This document shows, piece by piece, positions 26,333 through 34,172 of a stretch of DNA of 64,000 bases (the first letter of the stretch is position 1; every line of letters begins with the position of its first letter). The DNA comes from Alphaproteobacteria bacterium (GTDB lineage: Bacteria; Myxococcota_A; UBA796; CAJQPC01). The position numbers and the translations under genes are program-made. The notes beneath the pieces were generated by a model. The model had not been told where the DNA came from, did no database searches, and worked only from the letters and a program-made list of their open reading frames with translations. The stretch covers positions 310,001 to 374,000 of the forward strand of contig JACKEV010000006.1 in the NCBI GenBank assembly GCA_020632795.1, in the 5' to 3' direction.

Positions 26333-27361
26333 GTGGTGGTCAAGATCCTGCTACTCCTGGCCTGCGGCCGCTCGGGCCCCCCGCCCGCGCTGACCGCCCC
26401 CGTCTCTGCGACCTTGCGGTCGGAGGGGATCGTCGGCGCTCTGCAGATCGATCCGCCCGACTGCCGTATCGGGATCTGGGGCCCGGCCTTTGCGACTGGG
26501 GGAGATTCGCTGGTGGGATGTGAGGCGACGCGGGAAGAGGGAGACGTCTGGCTCTATTTTCCATTGCGGAGCGGGGCGGGCGAGGGGCAAGCCGCCGCGC
26601 GGCTGGAGGCGCAGACCCTCGTTCTGCCCTTGGGGGCCCGTTCGGGGGAGTTCGAGCGCCGCCTCACGATGGAGAAACCGCCCCTCGGTGCCGAGGACCG
26701 GGCGGCCGCGGCGGCGCGATCGGCCGAGGCGATGGCCAGCGCGCAGGAGGGCTGGGCCGCCGGCCGGTTCCGCCTGATGGACGGCGAGCGGCTGGTCGGG
26801 GAGCTGTCGCTGCCCGCCACGGCCCCCGCGGAGATCGCCGTCTACGACGCGAGCTGGCTCACCCCCCAGGTCACCGTGGCGGAGGCCGCCCAGGACGGAC
26901 CGGACATCGTGGTGCGCTTCCCGGTGACCCCCAGCTTCCACGGCGAGCTGGGGATGTTGCGGATCAACCGCCTCACCCGGCAGGTGGTGGTCCCGCTGGG
27001 CCCGGAGCCCACCCCCGACGACCGCCAGCTCCGGCTCGACTTCGGCGCGGTGGAGGAGGCCGAGCGCCAGGCCGCCCGCGACCGCGCCTTGATGGAGGCC
27101 GGCCGCCGGGAGCAGGAGGTCAGCGTGGCGGTCGCCCAGCGCATCGCCGCGGAGGCCACCGCGGCGGGGGCGTGCTCCAAGGAGTCGACGACGTGGGCAT
27201 CGTGGGGCCTCGCCCTGCAGGGATACCGGGTGGAGCTGGCCGACGGAGACGGCGGCTGCGTGGTCTCCCTGGAGCCCGAGCTGATCCAGCACGGGCGGCG
27301 GCTCTCGGCCCGGGTCGACCCCAGCGGCGTGCTGGAGGAGACGCTGCACCCGGTGTGGTAG
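26333..27361 (+). CDS. Lipoprotein of unknown function
   Basis: 342 residues from GTG 26333 (GTG 26336 also possible; no clear Shine-Dalgarno). Short signal with lipobox LLLLAC (Cys about residue 11). The mature part has two similar beta-rich halves (GVRSGEF..., ELSLPATAPAEI and VPLGPEPTPDD), an Ala/Glu-rich stretch around residues 230-270 likely to be a coiled coil, and a C-terminal domain with paired Cys (GACSKES and GGCVVSL). No family recognised. It starts 37 bases from the divergent kinase gene and is 9 bases upstream of the phytochelatin-synthase-like gene, so likely in operon with it. Confidence 0.65.
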   Translation: MVVKILLLLACGRSGPPPALTAPVSATLRSEGIVGALQIDPPDCRIGIWGPAFATGGDSLVGCEATREEGDVWLYFPLRSGAGEGQAAARLEAQTLVLPLGARSGEFERRLTMEKPPLGAEDRAAAAARSAEAMASAQEGWAAGRFRLMDGERLVGELSLPATAPAEIAVYDASWLTPQVTVAEAAQDGPDIVVRFPVTPSFHGELGMLRINRLTRQVVVPLGPEPTPDDRQLRLDFGAVEEAERQAARDRALMEAGRREQEVSVAVAQRIAAEATAAGACSKESTTWASWGLALQGYRVELADGDGGCVVSLEPELIQHGRRLSARVDPSGVLEETLHPVW

Positions 27362-27370
27362 AGGGAGCAG

Positions 27371-28081
27371 ATGTCCCGCCGCCTCCTCCTGGCCCTGTCC
27401 ACCCTGGGGATCCTGCCCCTCGGCGTCGCCGCTGCCCTGGTGTACACGATCCAGGATGTCTCTCCTCAGGAGCTGCCGCTGCACCCGTCGCTGATCGCGC
27501 TGGACGCGACCGAGGGGGAGCGCGCCCTGGCCCGGAGCATCCACGCGGACCATGATCTGCTCCGAGCCCACCTGCAGCCCCAGGAGACCGCCACCGGCTG
27601 CGGGCTGGCCAGCAGCGCCACGGTGCTGGAGGCGCTGGGTGTGGCGGAGGGGCTGACCCAGTCGGCCTACTTCGAGGGGCTCGACCGCGCGCCGATCGCC
27701 GGCTGGCAGGTCTGGCTGCGCGGCATGACCCTCGCGGAGCTGGAGGGCCTGCTGGAGGCCCACGGCGCGTCCGCCGAGGCCACCTTCGCCGCGGACAGCA
27801 CCGTGGAGGCCTTCCGGGATGAGGTCGCCGGGAACGCCGCGAGCCCGGAGGACGCGCTCCTGGTCAACTACCACCGCCCCGCGCTGGCCCAGGCGGGCGG
27901 CGGGCACATCTCGCCGATCGGCGCCTACGACCCGGCGCAGGACCTGGTGCTGGTGCTCGACGTCGCCGTCCACAAGTACCCCCCGGTGTGGGTGGACACC
28001 CGGGCGCTCTACGACGCCATGAACACCGTCGACCCGAGCGCCGGCCGCTCTCGGGGCTGGGTCGTGGTCCGCGCGCGTTAG
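27371..28081 (+). CDS. Phytochelatin synthase-like cysteine protease/transpeptidase
   Basis: 236 residues. An N-terminal hydrophobic segment (LLLALSTLGILPLGVAAALV) is a signal peptide or anchor, so the enzyme acts outside the cytoplasm. The papain-like catalytic core of PF05023 is complete: Gln71 and nucleophile Cys77 in QETATGCGLASSATVLEALG, His179 in QAGGGHISPIGAYD, Asp197 in VLDVAVHKYPPVWV. It has the one-domain length of bacterial forms, which cleave Gly from glutathione and make little or no phytochelatin. Metal or glutathione metabolism in the periplasm is inferred. Ends with a 4-base overlap with the convergent lipoprotein gene. Confidence 0.85.
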   Translation: MSRRLLLALSTLGILPLGVAAALVYTIQDVSPQELPLHPSLIALDATEGERALARSIHADHDLLRAHLQPQETATGCGLASSATVLEALGVAEGLTQSAYFEGLDRAPIAGWQVWLRGMTLAELEGLLEAHGASAEATFAADSTVEAFRDEVAGNAASPEDALLVNYHRPALAQAGGGHISPIGAYDPAQDLVLVLDVAVHKYPPVWVDTRALYDAMNTVDPSAGRSRGWVVVRAR

Positions 28082-29070
28082 CGGGGCGGCACCCAGGCCA
28101 GGATCGTCTCCGGGAACTTGTCGGTGACGATCAGGAGCCCTCCGTCCCGCCAGCGGGCGATGCCCTCCCAGTTCCGGCCCTCGTCGTCCTCCCGGAGCTG
28201 GAGCCAGATGGGGGGCGTCTCGGTGCGCACGAATCCGCCCACCGTGGCCTGCAGCTCCAGGAGCCGCTCCACGTTGGCGGAGCGGGTGTGGCTCTCCCCG
28301 AAGCCGTGGATGTGGGCCTCGACGTCCACGGCGGGCTCGTCCAGATCAGAGCCCTTGAAGTTGAAGTTGCTGACCCAGAAGCGCCCCTCCTCGTCCGGCG
28401 CGGTGGCGTCGGTGACCCGGTAGGACACCGGGGTCATGGTGGGCTGCTCGACGGGCGCCAGGTAGCGGTCGAAGCAGTGGGCGACGGGGGAGGGGTTCAC
28501 CGTCTCGCCGTTGGCCTCGTAGATCGAGCAGATCCGGTCGTCCAGCAGGAGCAGCGTCTCCTCGGACTTGTTGGGGAGCCCGGCCTGCCCGACGACCTCG
28601 ACGGCGGCGTCGCCTTCCAGCACCAGGGTGTCCCCGGAGAGCGTCGCGGGCACCAGCCAGGCCCGCATGCCCGCGTCGGGGCTGGCCTCGACGCTGACCC
28701 AGGCCCGCGCGCCGTCGAAGACGATGGCCTCGTAGCCCTCGAAGCCGTCGATGGAGAGGCTCGAGGCGTCGATCGGCAGCTCGCGGGGCTGGAGGGGCGT
28801 GCCGTCGGCGATGGCCGCGGCGATCGCGTCGGCCTCGATGAGGTAGACGCACGGGGCCTCGGGATCCCCGCCCGCGCCGTACTGGGGCAGCAGCGCGAGG
28901 TTGTTCCCCCACCACGTCATGCCGGAGATCTCGGAGGCCGCCACCGCCGCGGAGCCGGTCAGCGTCAGGGCCTGCGGGACGGACTCCTCCACGATGTCGA
29001 CGCCGACGAGCTGATCGGGGGACGGACCGCGGCCGGCGCAGGCCAGGGTGAGCAGGGCGACCAGGGGCAT
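28078..29070 (-). CDS. Lipoprotein with phytase-esterase-like beta-propeller features
   Basis: 330 residues from ATG 29070, chosen because GGAG lies 8 bases upstream and it opens a lipoprotein signal (MPLVALLTLACAGRGP, lipobox LTLAC). The domain has the look of a propeller: ISGMTWWGNNLALLPQ, IDGFEGYEAIVFDG, NKSEETLLLL and, at the end, NWEGIARWRDGGLLIVTDKF, similar to the EG(I/A)...DG..L.(V/L)TD pattern of the esterase-like-phytase family (PF13449). Active-site residues cannot be assigned, so function is open. Surface or periplasmic. Confidence 0.65.
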   Translation of the reverse strand: MPLVALLTLACAGRGPSPDQLVGVDIVEESVPQALTLTGSAAVAASEISGMTWWGNNLALLPQYGAGGDPEAPCVYLIEADAIAAAIADGTPLQPRELPIDASSLSIDGFEGYEAIVFDGARAWVSVEASPDAGMRAWLVPATLSGDTLVLEGDAAVEVVGQAGLPNKSEETLLLLDDRICSIYEANGETVNPSPVAHCFDRYLAPVEQPTMTPVSYRVTDATAPDEEGRFWVSNFNFKGSDLDEPAVDVEAHIHGFGESHTRSANVERLLELQATVGGFVRTETPPIWLQLREDDEGRNWEGIARWRDGGLLIVTDKFPETILAWVPPR

Positions 29071-29219
29071 GGGGGACTCCTTGCAGGGAGCATCGCACAC
29101 CCGGGCTCGGCGGTGTGCCATCCCGCGCCCTCGTCGGTCTGCGGTGTCGGCCGGAGGATCCTGCTATGGTGCTCGGCCATCCGCCCCTCGTCCATCCTGT
29201 CCCAACTTGAGGTCGAACC

Positions 29220-30260
29220 GTGGCGACGTTGCGCCTTGACGGCATCCGCAAGTCCTATGGCGAGGTCGAGGTCCTCCAGCGCGTGGACCTGGACGTCGCT
29301 GACGGCGAGTTCCTGGTCCTGGTCGGCCCCTCGGGCTGCGGCAAGTCCACCCTGCTCCGCTGCGTGGCCGGCCTGGAGTCGATCACCGCCGGGGAGCTGC
29401 AGATCGACGGCCGCCGGGTGAACGAGGCCCCGCCCCGGGACCGCGACGTCGCGATGGTCTTCCAGTCCTACGCGCTCTACCCGCACATGACCGTGCGCGA
29501 GAACATGGCCTTCGGCCTCAAGGTGCGCCGGACGCCCCCCCCGCAGATCGCCGAGCGGGTGAACGAGGCCGCCCGGATGCTGGGGCTGGAGCCCTACCTG
29601 GAGCGGCTGCCCAAGGCCCTCTCCGGCGGGCAGCGCCAGCGGGTGGCGATGGGCCGGGCCATCGTTCGGCGCCCCAAGGTCTTCCTGTTCGACGAGCCCC
29701 TGTCCAACCTCGACGCCGCGCTGCGCAACCAGATGCGGGTGGAGCTCAAGCGCCTCCACCGCGACCTCAGCGCCACCATCCTCTACGTGACCCACGACCA
29801 GGTCGAGGCGCTGACCCTGGCCGACCGCATCCTGGTGCTCAACGGCGGGGTGGTCCAGCAGCACGGTACGCCCCAGCAGCTCTTCGACACCCCGGCCAAC
29901 CGCTTCGTGGCGGGCTTCATCGGCAGCCCGGCGATGAACTTCCTGGACGCCACCGGCGACGGCGCCCGGGTTGAGGTCGAGGGCCTGAGCGTGGACGCCG
30001 CGCACAGCGGCCCGGTGGTGCTGGGGGTGCGGCCCAACGACGTAGTGGTGGGGGAGGGGCCCGCCACCGCCACCGTGGACGTGGTCGAGCACCTGGGCTG
30101 GGAGATGCACCTTCACCTGCGGCTGGGCGACCAGCCCCTCACCGCCCGCGCGGAGACCGCCCGCCTGGGTGAGGTCTCCCCGGGGCAGGCGCTGCCGGTC
30201 AGCTTCGGCCGGGTCCACCTGTTCGATCCCGCGACGGGGGATCGGGTGGGCGCGCGGTGA
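29220..30260 (+). CDS. malK: Sugar ABC transporter ATP-binding protein (MalK/UgpC/MsmX type)
   Basis: 346 residues from GTG 29220 (GAGG upstream). Walker A GPSGCGKSTLL, Q-loop VFQSYALYPHMTVREN, signature LSGGQRQRVAMGRA, Walker B VFLFDEPLSNLDA, H-loop YVTHDQVEA, and the C-terminal OB-fold/TOBE domain (VVLGVRPNDVVVG) of the CUT1 family. Drives uptake of an oligosaccharide or polyol through the two permease genes that follow; GTGA overlap with the next gene shows coupling. The substrate cannot be named from sequence; the symbol denotes the family. Confidence 0.93.
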   Translation: MATLRLDGIRKSYGEVEVLQRVDLDVADGEFLVLVGPSGCGKSTLLRCVAGLESITAGELQIDGRRVNEAPPRDRDVAMVFQSYALYPHMTVRENMAFGLKVRRTPPPQIAERVNEAARMLGLEPYLERLPKALSGGQRQRVAMGRAIVRRPKVFLFDEPLSNLDAALRNQMRVELKRLHRDLSATILYVTHDQVEALTLADRILVLNGGVVQQHGTPQQLFDTPANRFVAGFIGSPAMNFLDATGDGARVEVEGLSVDAAHSGPVVLGVRPNDVVVGEGPATATVDVVEHLGWEMHLHLRLGDQPLTARAETARLGEVSPGQALPVSFGRVHLFDPATGDRVGAR

Positions 30261-32407
30261 GCGCGGCCCTGCTCCTGTGGGCCTGGCTGGCGGCGGCGTG
30301 GGCCGCGCCGGTCGAGTTGAACGTCTGGCACGCCTACCGCGGTCAGGAGCGCGCCGCCCTGGAGGCCGTGCTCGCCGAGTTCGACGCCGCCCACCCCGAC
30401 GTCACGGTGCGGCCTCTGGCCCTGCCCGCCGAGTCCTTCATCACCAAGCTGGAGGCCGCCGCTCCCCGAGGCAACGGGCCGGACCTGTTCATCGCCGCCC
30501 ACGAGCGGGTGGGGGACTGGTCGGCCACCGGCCTGCTCGCGCCGGTGGAGGGCCTGGACACCGCGCCCTACCACCCCATCACCGTCGAGGCCCTGCGCTA
30601 CGACGGGGACCTCTACGGCGTCCCGCTGGCCTACAAGTGCTTGGCGTTGTTCTACAACCGCGCCCTGGTGCGCGACCCGGCGGGCACCACCGACGCCCTG
30701 CTGGCCCAGCTCCGGGACCTCACCGGCGGCGGGCGCTACGGGCTGGCCTACCAGGCGGACGCGCCGTACTTCTTCGCGCCCTGGATGCACGGCCACGGCG
30801 GCGGCGTCTACCAGGGCGACGCGGTGGCCCTCGACCAGCCCGGCAACGTGGCGGGCCTCGCGTTCCTCCGCAAGATCACCGTCGAGGAGGGCCTCATCCC
30901 CGAGGAGCCCACCGGCGCGCTGGTCACCCAGCTCTTCAACGAGGGGCAGGCGGCCTACGTCATCAGCGGGCCGTGGTTCCTGGGGGAGATCGACCCGAAG
31001 GTGGACTTCGCGGTGGCGCCGCTGCCCAGGGTGTCGGCCACCGGGCTCTCCGCCGCGCCCTTCCTCACCGTGGAGGGGGCCTTCGTCTCGGCCTACGCCG
31101 CCCAGCCCGAGGCCGCCCGCGCCCTGGCCCGCTTCCTGGCGGACACGCCCGCGGCGCTGAACCGCGCGGTGGAGGGGCGGCAGTCGGTGGCGACCCTGGC
31201 CGCCTACGCCGACCCCCGGGTGGCCAACGACCCGGTGCTGGCCGCGTTCCGCGCCCAGCTCGACCACAGCGTGCCCATGCCCAACCGGCCCGAGATGGCC
31301 GCCACCTGGGAGCCGCTGGCCCGCGCGCTGCGGCGGGTCATCCGGGGGGACCTGCTGCCCCAGGCCGCGCTGGAGACCGCCCAGACCGAGTTCGCCATCA
31401 TCACCCGGCCCCCGCCGCCGCCGGCCTCACCCACGCCGTGGCTGGCGCTGCTGGGGGCGGTTGTGCTGGGGGGCCTGGGCTGGTTCATCCGGACCCTGGC
31501 CCAGCCCGGCAAGCTCGCCGAGATCCGCGCCTGGAGCTACGCCTACCTCTACGTGGGGCCGGCGGCGGTCTCCATGGGCGTGCTGGTGATGCTGCCCTTC
31601 GTGGTGGGGGCGGGGGTGTCGTTCTTCGCCCACCACCAGGGCTCGTTCACCTTCGTGGGGCTGGCCAACTACCTGGACATCGTCCTCGCCCGGGACTGGC
31701 CGGTCACCTCGGCGCTGTCGTTCTACTTCACCCTGCTGGTCACCGTGCTGTGGACCGTGGCGAACGTGGCGCTGCACGTCACCATCGGGGTGGCCCTGGC
31801 CATGCTCTTGCGGGAGCCCTGGGTGCGGCTGCGGGGGTTCTGGCGGGTGGCGCTCATCATCCCCTGGGCGGTGCCCAACTACATCACCGCGCTGATCTGG
31901 AAGGGCATGTTCCACCGCCAGTTCGGGGCGATCAACGGGCTCCTTGGCGCGCTGGGGCTGGAGCCGGTGAGCTGGTTCGGCAGCTTCACCACCGCCTTCG
32001 CCGCCAACCTCACCACCAACACCTGGCTGGGCTTCCCGTTCATGATGGTGGTGACCCTGGGGGCGCTCCAGGCCATCCCCCGGGACCTGGAGCAGGCCGC
32101 GGACGTGGACGGCGCGGACCGCTGGCAGCGCTTCCGCCACATCACGCTGCCCCTGCTCAAGCCCGCGCTGCTGCCGGCGGTGGTGCTGGGCAGCGTGTGG
32201 ACCTTCAACATGTTCAACATCATCTACCTGGTGTCCGGGGGTGAGCCCGACGGCTCCACCGAGATCCTCATCTCCGAGGCCTACCGCTGGGCGTTCACCC
32301 GCCAGGCCCGCTACGGCTACGCCTCGGCCTACGCGGTGCTGATCTTCCTGGTGCTCCTGGGCTACTCGCGGCTGGGCAACCGCATCGCCGGCCGGAAGGT
32401 GCTGTGA
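30257..32407 (+). CDS. Fused sugar-binding protein and permease (MalE-MalF)
   Basis: 716 residues from GTG 30257, 4-base overlap with malK. Residues 1-17 are a signal sequence (SAALLLWAWLAAAWA). Residues ~18-380 are a cluster-1 solute-binding protein (ELNVWHAYRGQERAALEAVL; GNGPDLFIAAHERVG; GPWFLGEIDPKVDFAVAPLP). A Pro-rich hinge and an extra membrane helix (~393-415) lead to a full MalF-type permease with six helices and the EAA loop EQAADVDGADRWQRFRHITLP (~611-631). So the receptor is tethered to the channel. Similar MalE-MalF fusions are known from Bdellovibrio, as I recall. No lipobox. Confidence 0.9.
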   Translation: MSAALLLWAWLAAAWAAPVELNVWHAYRGQERAALEAVLAEFDAAHPDVTVRPLALPAESFITKLEAAAPRGNGPDLFIAAHERVGDWSATGLLAPVEGLDTAPYHPITVEALRYDGDLYGVPLAYKCLALFYNRALVRDPAGTTDALLAQLRDLTGGGRYGLAYQADAPYFFAPWMHGHGGGVYQGDAVALDQPGNVAGLAFLRKITVEEGLIPEEPTGALVTQLFNEGQAAYVISGPWFLGEIDPKVDFAVAPLPRVSATGLSAAPFLTVEGAFVSAYAAQPEAARALARFLADTPAALNRAVEGRQSVATLAAYADPRVANDPVLAAFRAQLDHSVPMPNRPEMAATWEPLARALRRVIRGDLLPQAALETAQTEFAIITRPPPPPASPTPWLALLGAVVLGGLGWFIRTLAQPGKLAEIRAWSYAYLYVGPAAVSMGVLVMLPFVVGAGVSFFAHHQGSFTFVGLANYLDIVLARDWPVTSALSFYFTLLVTVLWTVANVALHVTIGVALAMLLREPWVRLRGFWRVALIIPWAVPNYITALIWKGMFHRQFGAINGLLGALGLEPVSWFGSFTTAFAANLTTNTWLGFPFMMVVTLGALQAIPRDLEQAADVDGADRWQRFRHITLPLLKPALLPAVVLGSVWTFNMFNIIYLVSGGEPDGSTEILISEAYRWAFTRQARYGYASAYAVLIFLVLLGYSRLGNRIAGRKVL

Positions 32408-33270
32408 TGGCCGCCCCCTCTGCGCGCGCGCCCTCGGTGGTCCAGCTCGTGCTGACCCACCTCACCCTGGTGCTCATCACCCTGGCGGTGCTCTACCCGG
32501 TGCTGTGGGTGGTCAAGATGGCCCTGACCCCCAGCCAGGCCTTCTCGATGGACCCCAACCCCATCCCGACGCAGGTCACCCTCCAGAACTTCATCGACGT
32601 GCTGACGACCACCGACGCGGCGGGGGGCTGGCTGTTCGGACGCCAGCTCCTGAACTCGCTGGTGGTCAGCGTGGTGACCTCGGCCTTCGGCATCGCGCTG
32701 GCCTGCACCGCGGGCTACGCGATGAGCCGCTGGGCCTTCCCGGGGCGGGACCTGGGCATGTCCCTGTTCCTGGTGACCCAGATGTTCCCGGGCGTGGTCA
32801 TGGCCATCCCGCTCTACATCCTGCTGGACGAGGCGGGGCTGCTGGACTCCATGCTTGGGCTCGCGCTGGTGTACTCCACCACGGCGGTGCCGTTCTGCAC
32901 CTGGAACCTCAAGGGCTACTTCGACACCATCCCCATCGACCTGGAGGAGGCCGCGTACATGGACGGGGCCTCGCGCTGGACCATCTTCACGAGGATCATC
33001 CTGCCCCTCTCGCGCCCCGCGCTGGTGGTCACCGCTCTGTTCTCGTTCATGACAGCGTGGAACGAGTTCATCCTGGCCGCCACCTTCCTGAGCGACGAGC
33101 GCTCGTTTACGCTGCCCGTCGTGCTCCAGAGCTACGTGGGTGACTTCGGCACCGAGTGGGGGCACTTCGCGGCGGGGGCGATCCTGGTATCCTTACCGGT
33201 GATGGCGCTGTTCTTCGCGCTCCAGAGGTATCTTGTGGAAGGACTGACCGCAGGATCCGTCAAGGGATGA
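32407..33270 (+). CDS. malG: Sugar ABC transporter permease (MalG type)
   Basis: 287 residues from ATG 32407, whose A is the last base of the previous stop (TGATG). Six membrane helices, starting with LVLTHLTLVLITLAVLYPVL, and the CUT1 EAA loop EEAAYMDGASRWTIFTRIILP before SRPALVVTALFSFMTAWNEF, the typical C-terminal signature. Pairs with the MalE-MalF fusion to form the membrane channel energised by MalK. Confidence 0.93.
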   Translation: MAAPSARAPSVVQLVLTHLTLVLITLAVLYPVLWVVKMALTPSQAFSMDPNPIPTQVTLQNFIDVLTTTDAAGGWLFGRQLLNSLVVSVVTSAFGIALACTAGYAMSRWAFPGRDLGMSLFLVTQMFPGVVMAIPLYILLDEAGLLDSMLGLALVYSTTAVPFCTWNLKGYFDTIPIDLEEAAYMDGASRWTIFTRIILPLSRPALVVTALFSFMTAWNEFILAATFLSDERSFTLPVVLQSYVGDFGTEWGHFAAGAILVSLPVMALFFALQRYLVEGLTAGSVKG

Positions 33271-33274
33271 CACA

Positions 33275-34117
33275 TTGCTGCTCGCGCTGACCCTCGTCCT
33301 CGGCTGCAACGAGCCCTTCTCCAGCGTCGAAGAAGACCTCTTCCCCGGTGGCGTCTCCACCATGACGGTGGAGCGGATCTACCCGGTCACGGGCCCCACC
33401 GACGGCGGCACGGGCATCTGCGTGGAGGGCGAGGGGCTCGATGACAGCGTCGAGATCACCATCGGCGGGGCGGACTGCACCGACGCGGAGTACCGGGGCG
33501 GGCTGCTGAGCTGCTTGACCCCCGCCGGCTCAGGCGAGGCCGAGCTGGTCGCCACCAAGTCGGACCGCTCCCAGCACACCGCGACCTTCACCTACGTCGC
33601 CTTCCCCGATCCCGTCACGCCGGTGGACTACTGCGCGCTGCTGGAGCCCTGCGTGCCGCTGAACGCCGAGGTCGACCAGCTCGCTGAGGGGCAGCCCACC
33701 GTCCTCGTCTACCACGCCGGGATCACGGATCAGGTCGACGACGCGGACGCCCTCAAGGTGCAGTTCGGCTACGGGCTCTACCAGTCCCACCCCGCGCGGG
33801 GGTGCTGGACCTGGAGCGAGGCCGCCTTCAGCCACCAGGCGGCGAACGACCAGGGCGAGATGGTCAATGACGTCTACTCGGCGGCGGTCCGGGCGCCGTC
33901 CGAGCCGGGCAACTACGATTTCCTGTTCCGCGCCAGCGTGGACGGCGGGCGGAGCTGGACCATCTGTGACTTCGGTTATTACCCCGGGGTGTCCGAATTG
34001 TGCGAGGAGGACCGTGAAGGCAGCGCTGACGGCTTCCAGCAGGGCCATGTGGGGGTGCTGGTGGTGACGGATTCGTCCTCAGGTGGGGATGATACGGGGG
34101 AAGACAGCGGCTCATGA
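33275..34117 (+). CDS. IPT/TIG-domain lipoprotein
   Basis: 280 residues from TTG 33275 (AAGGGA 8 bases upstream; no ATG gives a signal peptide). Lipobox LVLGCN (Cys 11). Residues ~33-110 form an IPT/TIG immunoglobulin-like domain (VERIYPVTGPTDGGTGICVEGEGL ... LLSCLTPAGSGEAELVA). The rest is a second beta-rich domain with several Cys (YCALLEPCVPL, GCWTWSE, TICDFGYYPG, ELCEED). The C-terminal tail SSGGDDTGEDSGS is the acidic low-complexity kind seen in many Myxococcota surface proteins. Lies 4 bases after malG, so perhaps co-transcribed; function unknown. Confidence 0.7.
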   Translation: MLLALTLVLGCNEPFSSVEEDLFPGGVSTMTVERIYPVTGPTDGGTGICVEGEGLDDSVEITIGGADCTDAEYRGGLLSCLTPAGSGEAELVATKSDRSQHTATFTYVAFPDPVTPVDYCALLEPCVPLNAEVDQLAEGQPTVLVYHAGITDQVDDADALKVQFGYGLYQSHPARGCWTWSEAAFSHQAANDQGEMVNDVYSAAVRAPSEPGNYDFLFRASVDGGRSWTICDFGYYPGVSELCEEDREGSADGFQQGHVGVLVVTDSSSGGDDTGEDSGS

Positions 34118-34172
34118 ACGAGGTCATGCTACGCTGACACCTTGGGTGTAAGGGTTTGTGTAAGAGTCTGTC

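Noticed and set aside
22654..26523. Plus-strand open frame of 1289 codons opposite the kinase/pentapeptide gene
   Set aside because: Composition is Gly/Ala/Val/Gln/His-rich with no motif; it mirrors the GC-biased third positions of the real minus-strand gene.
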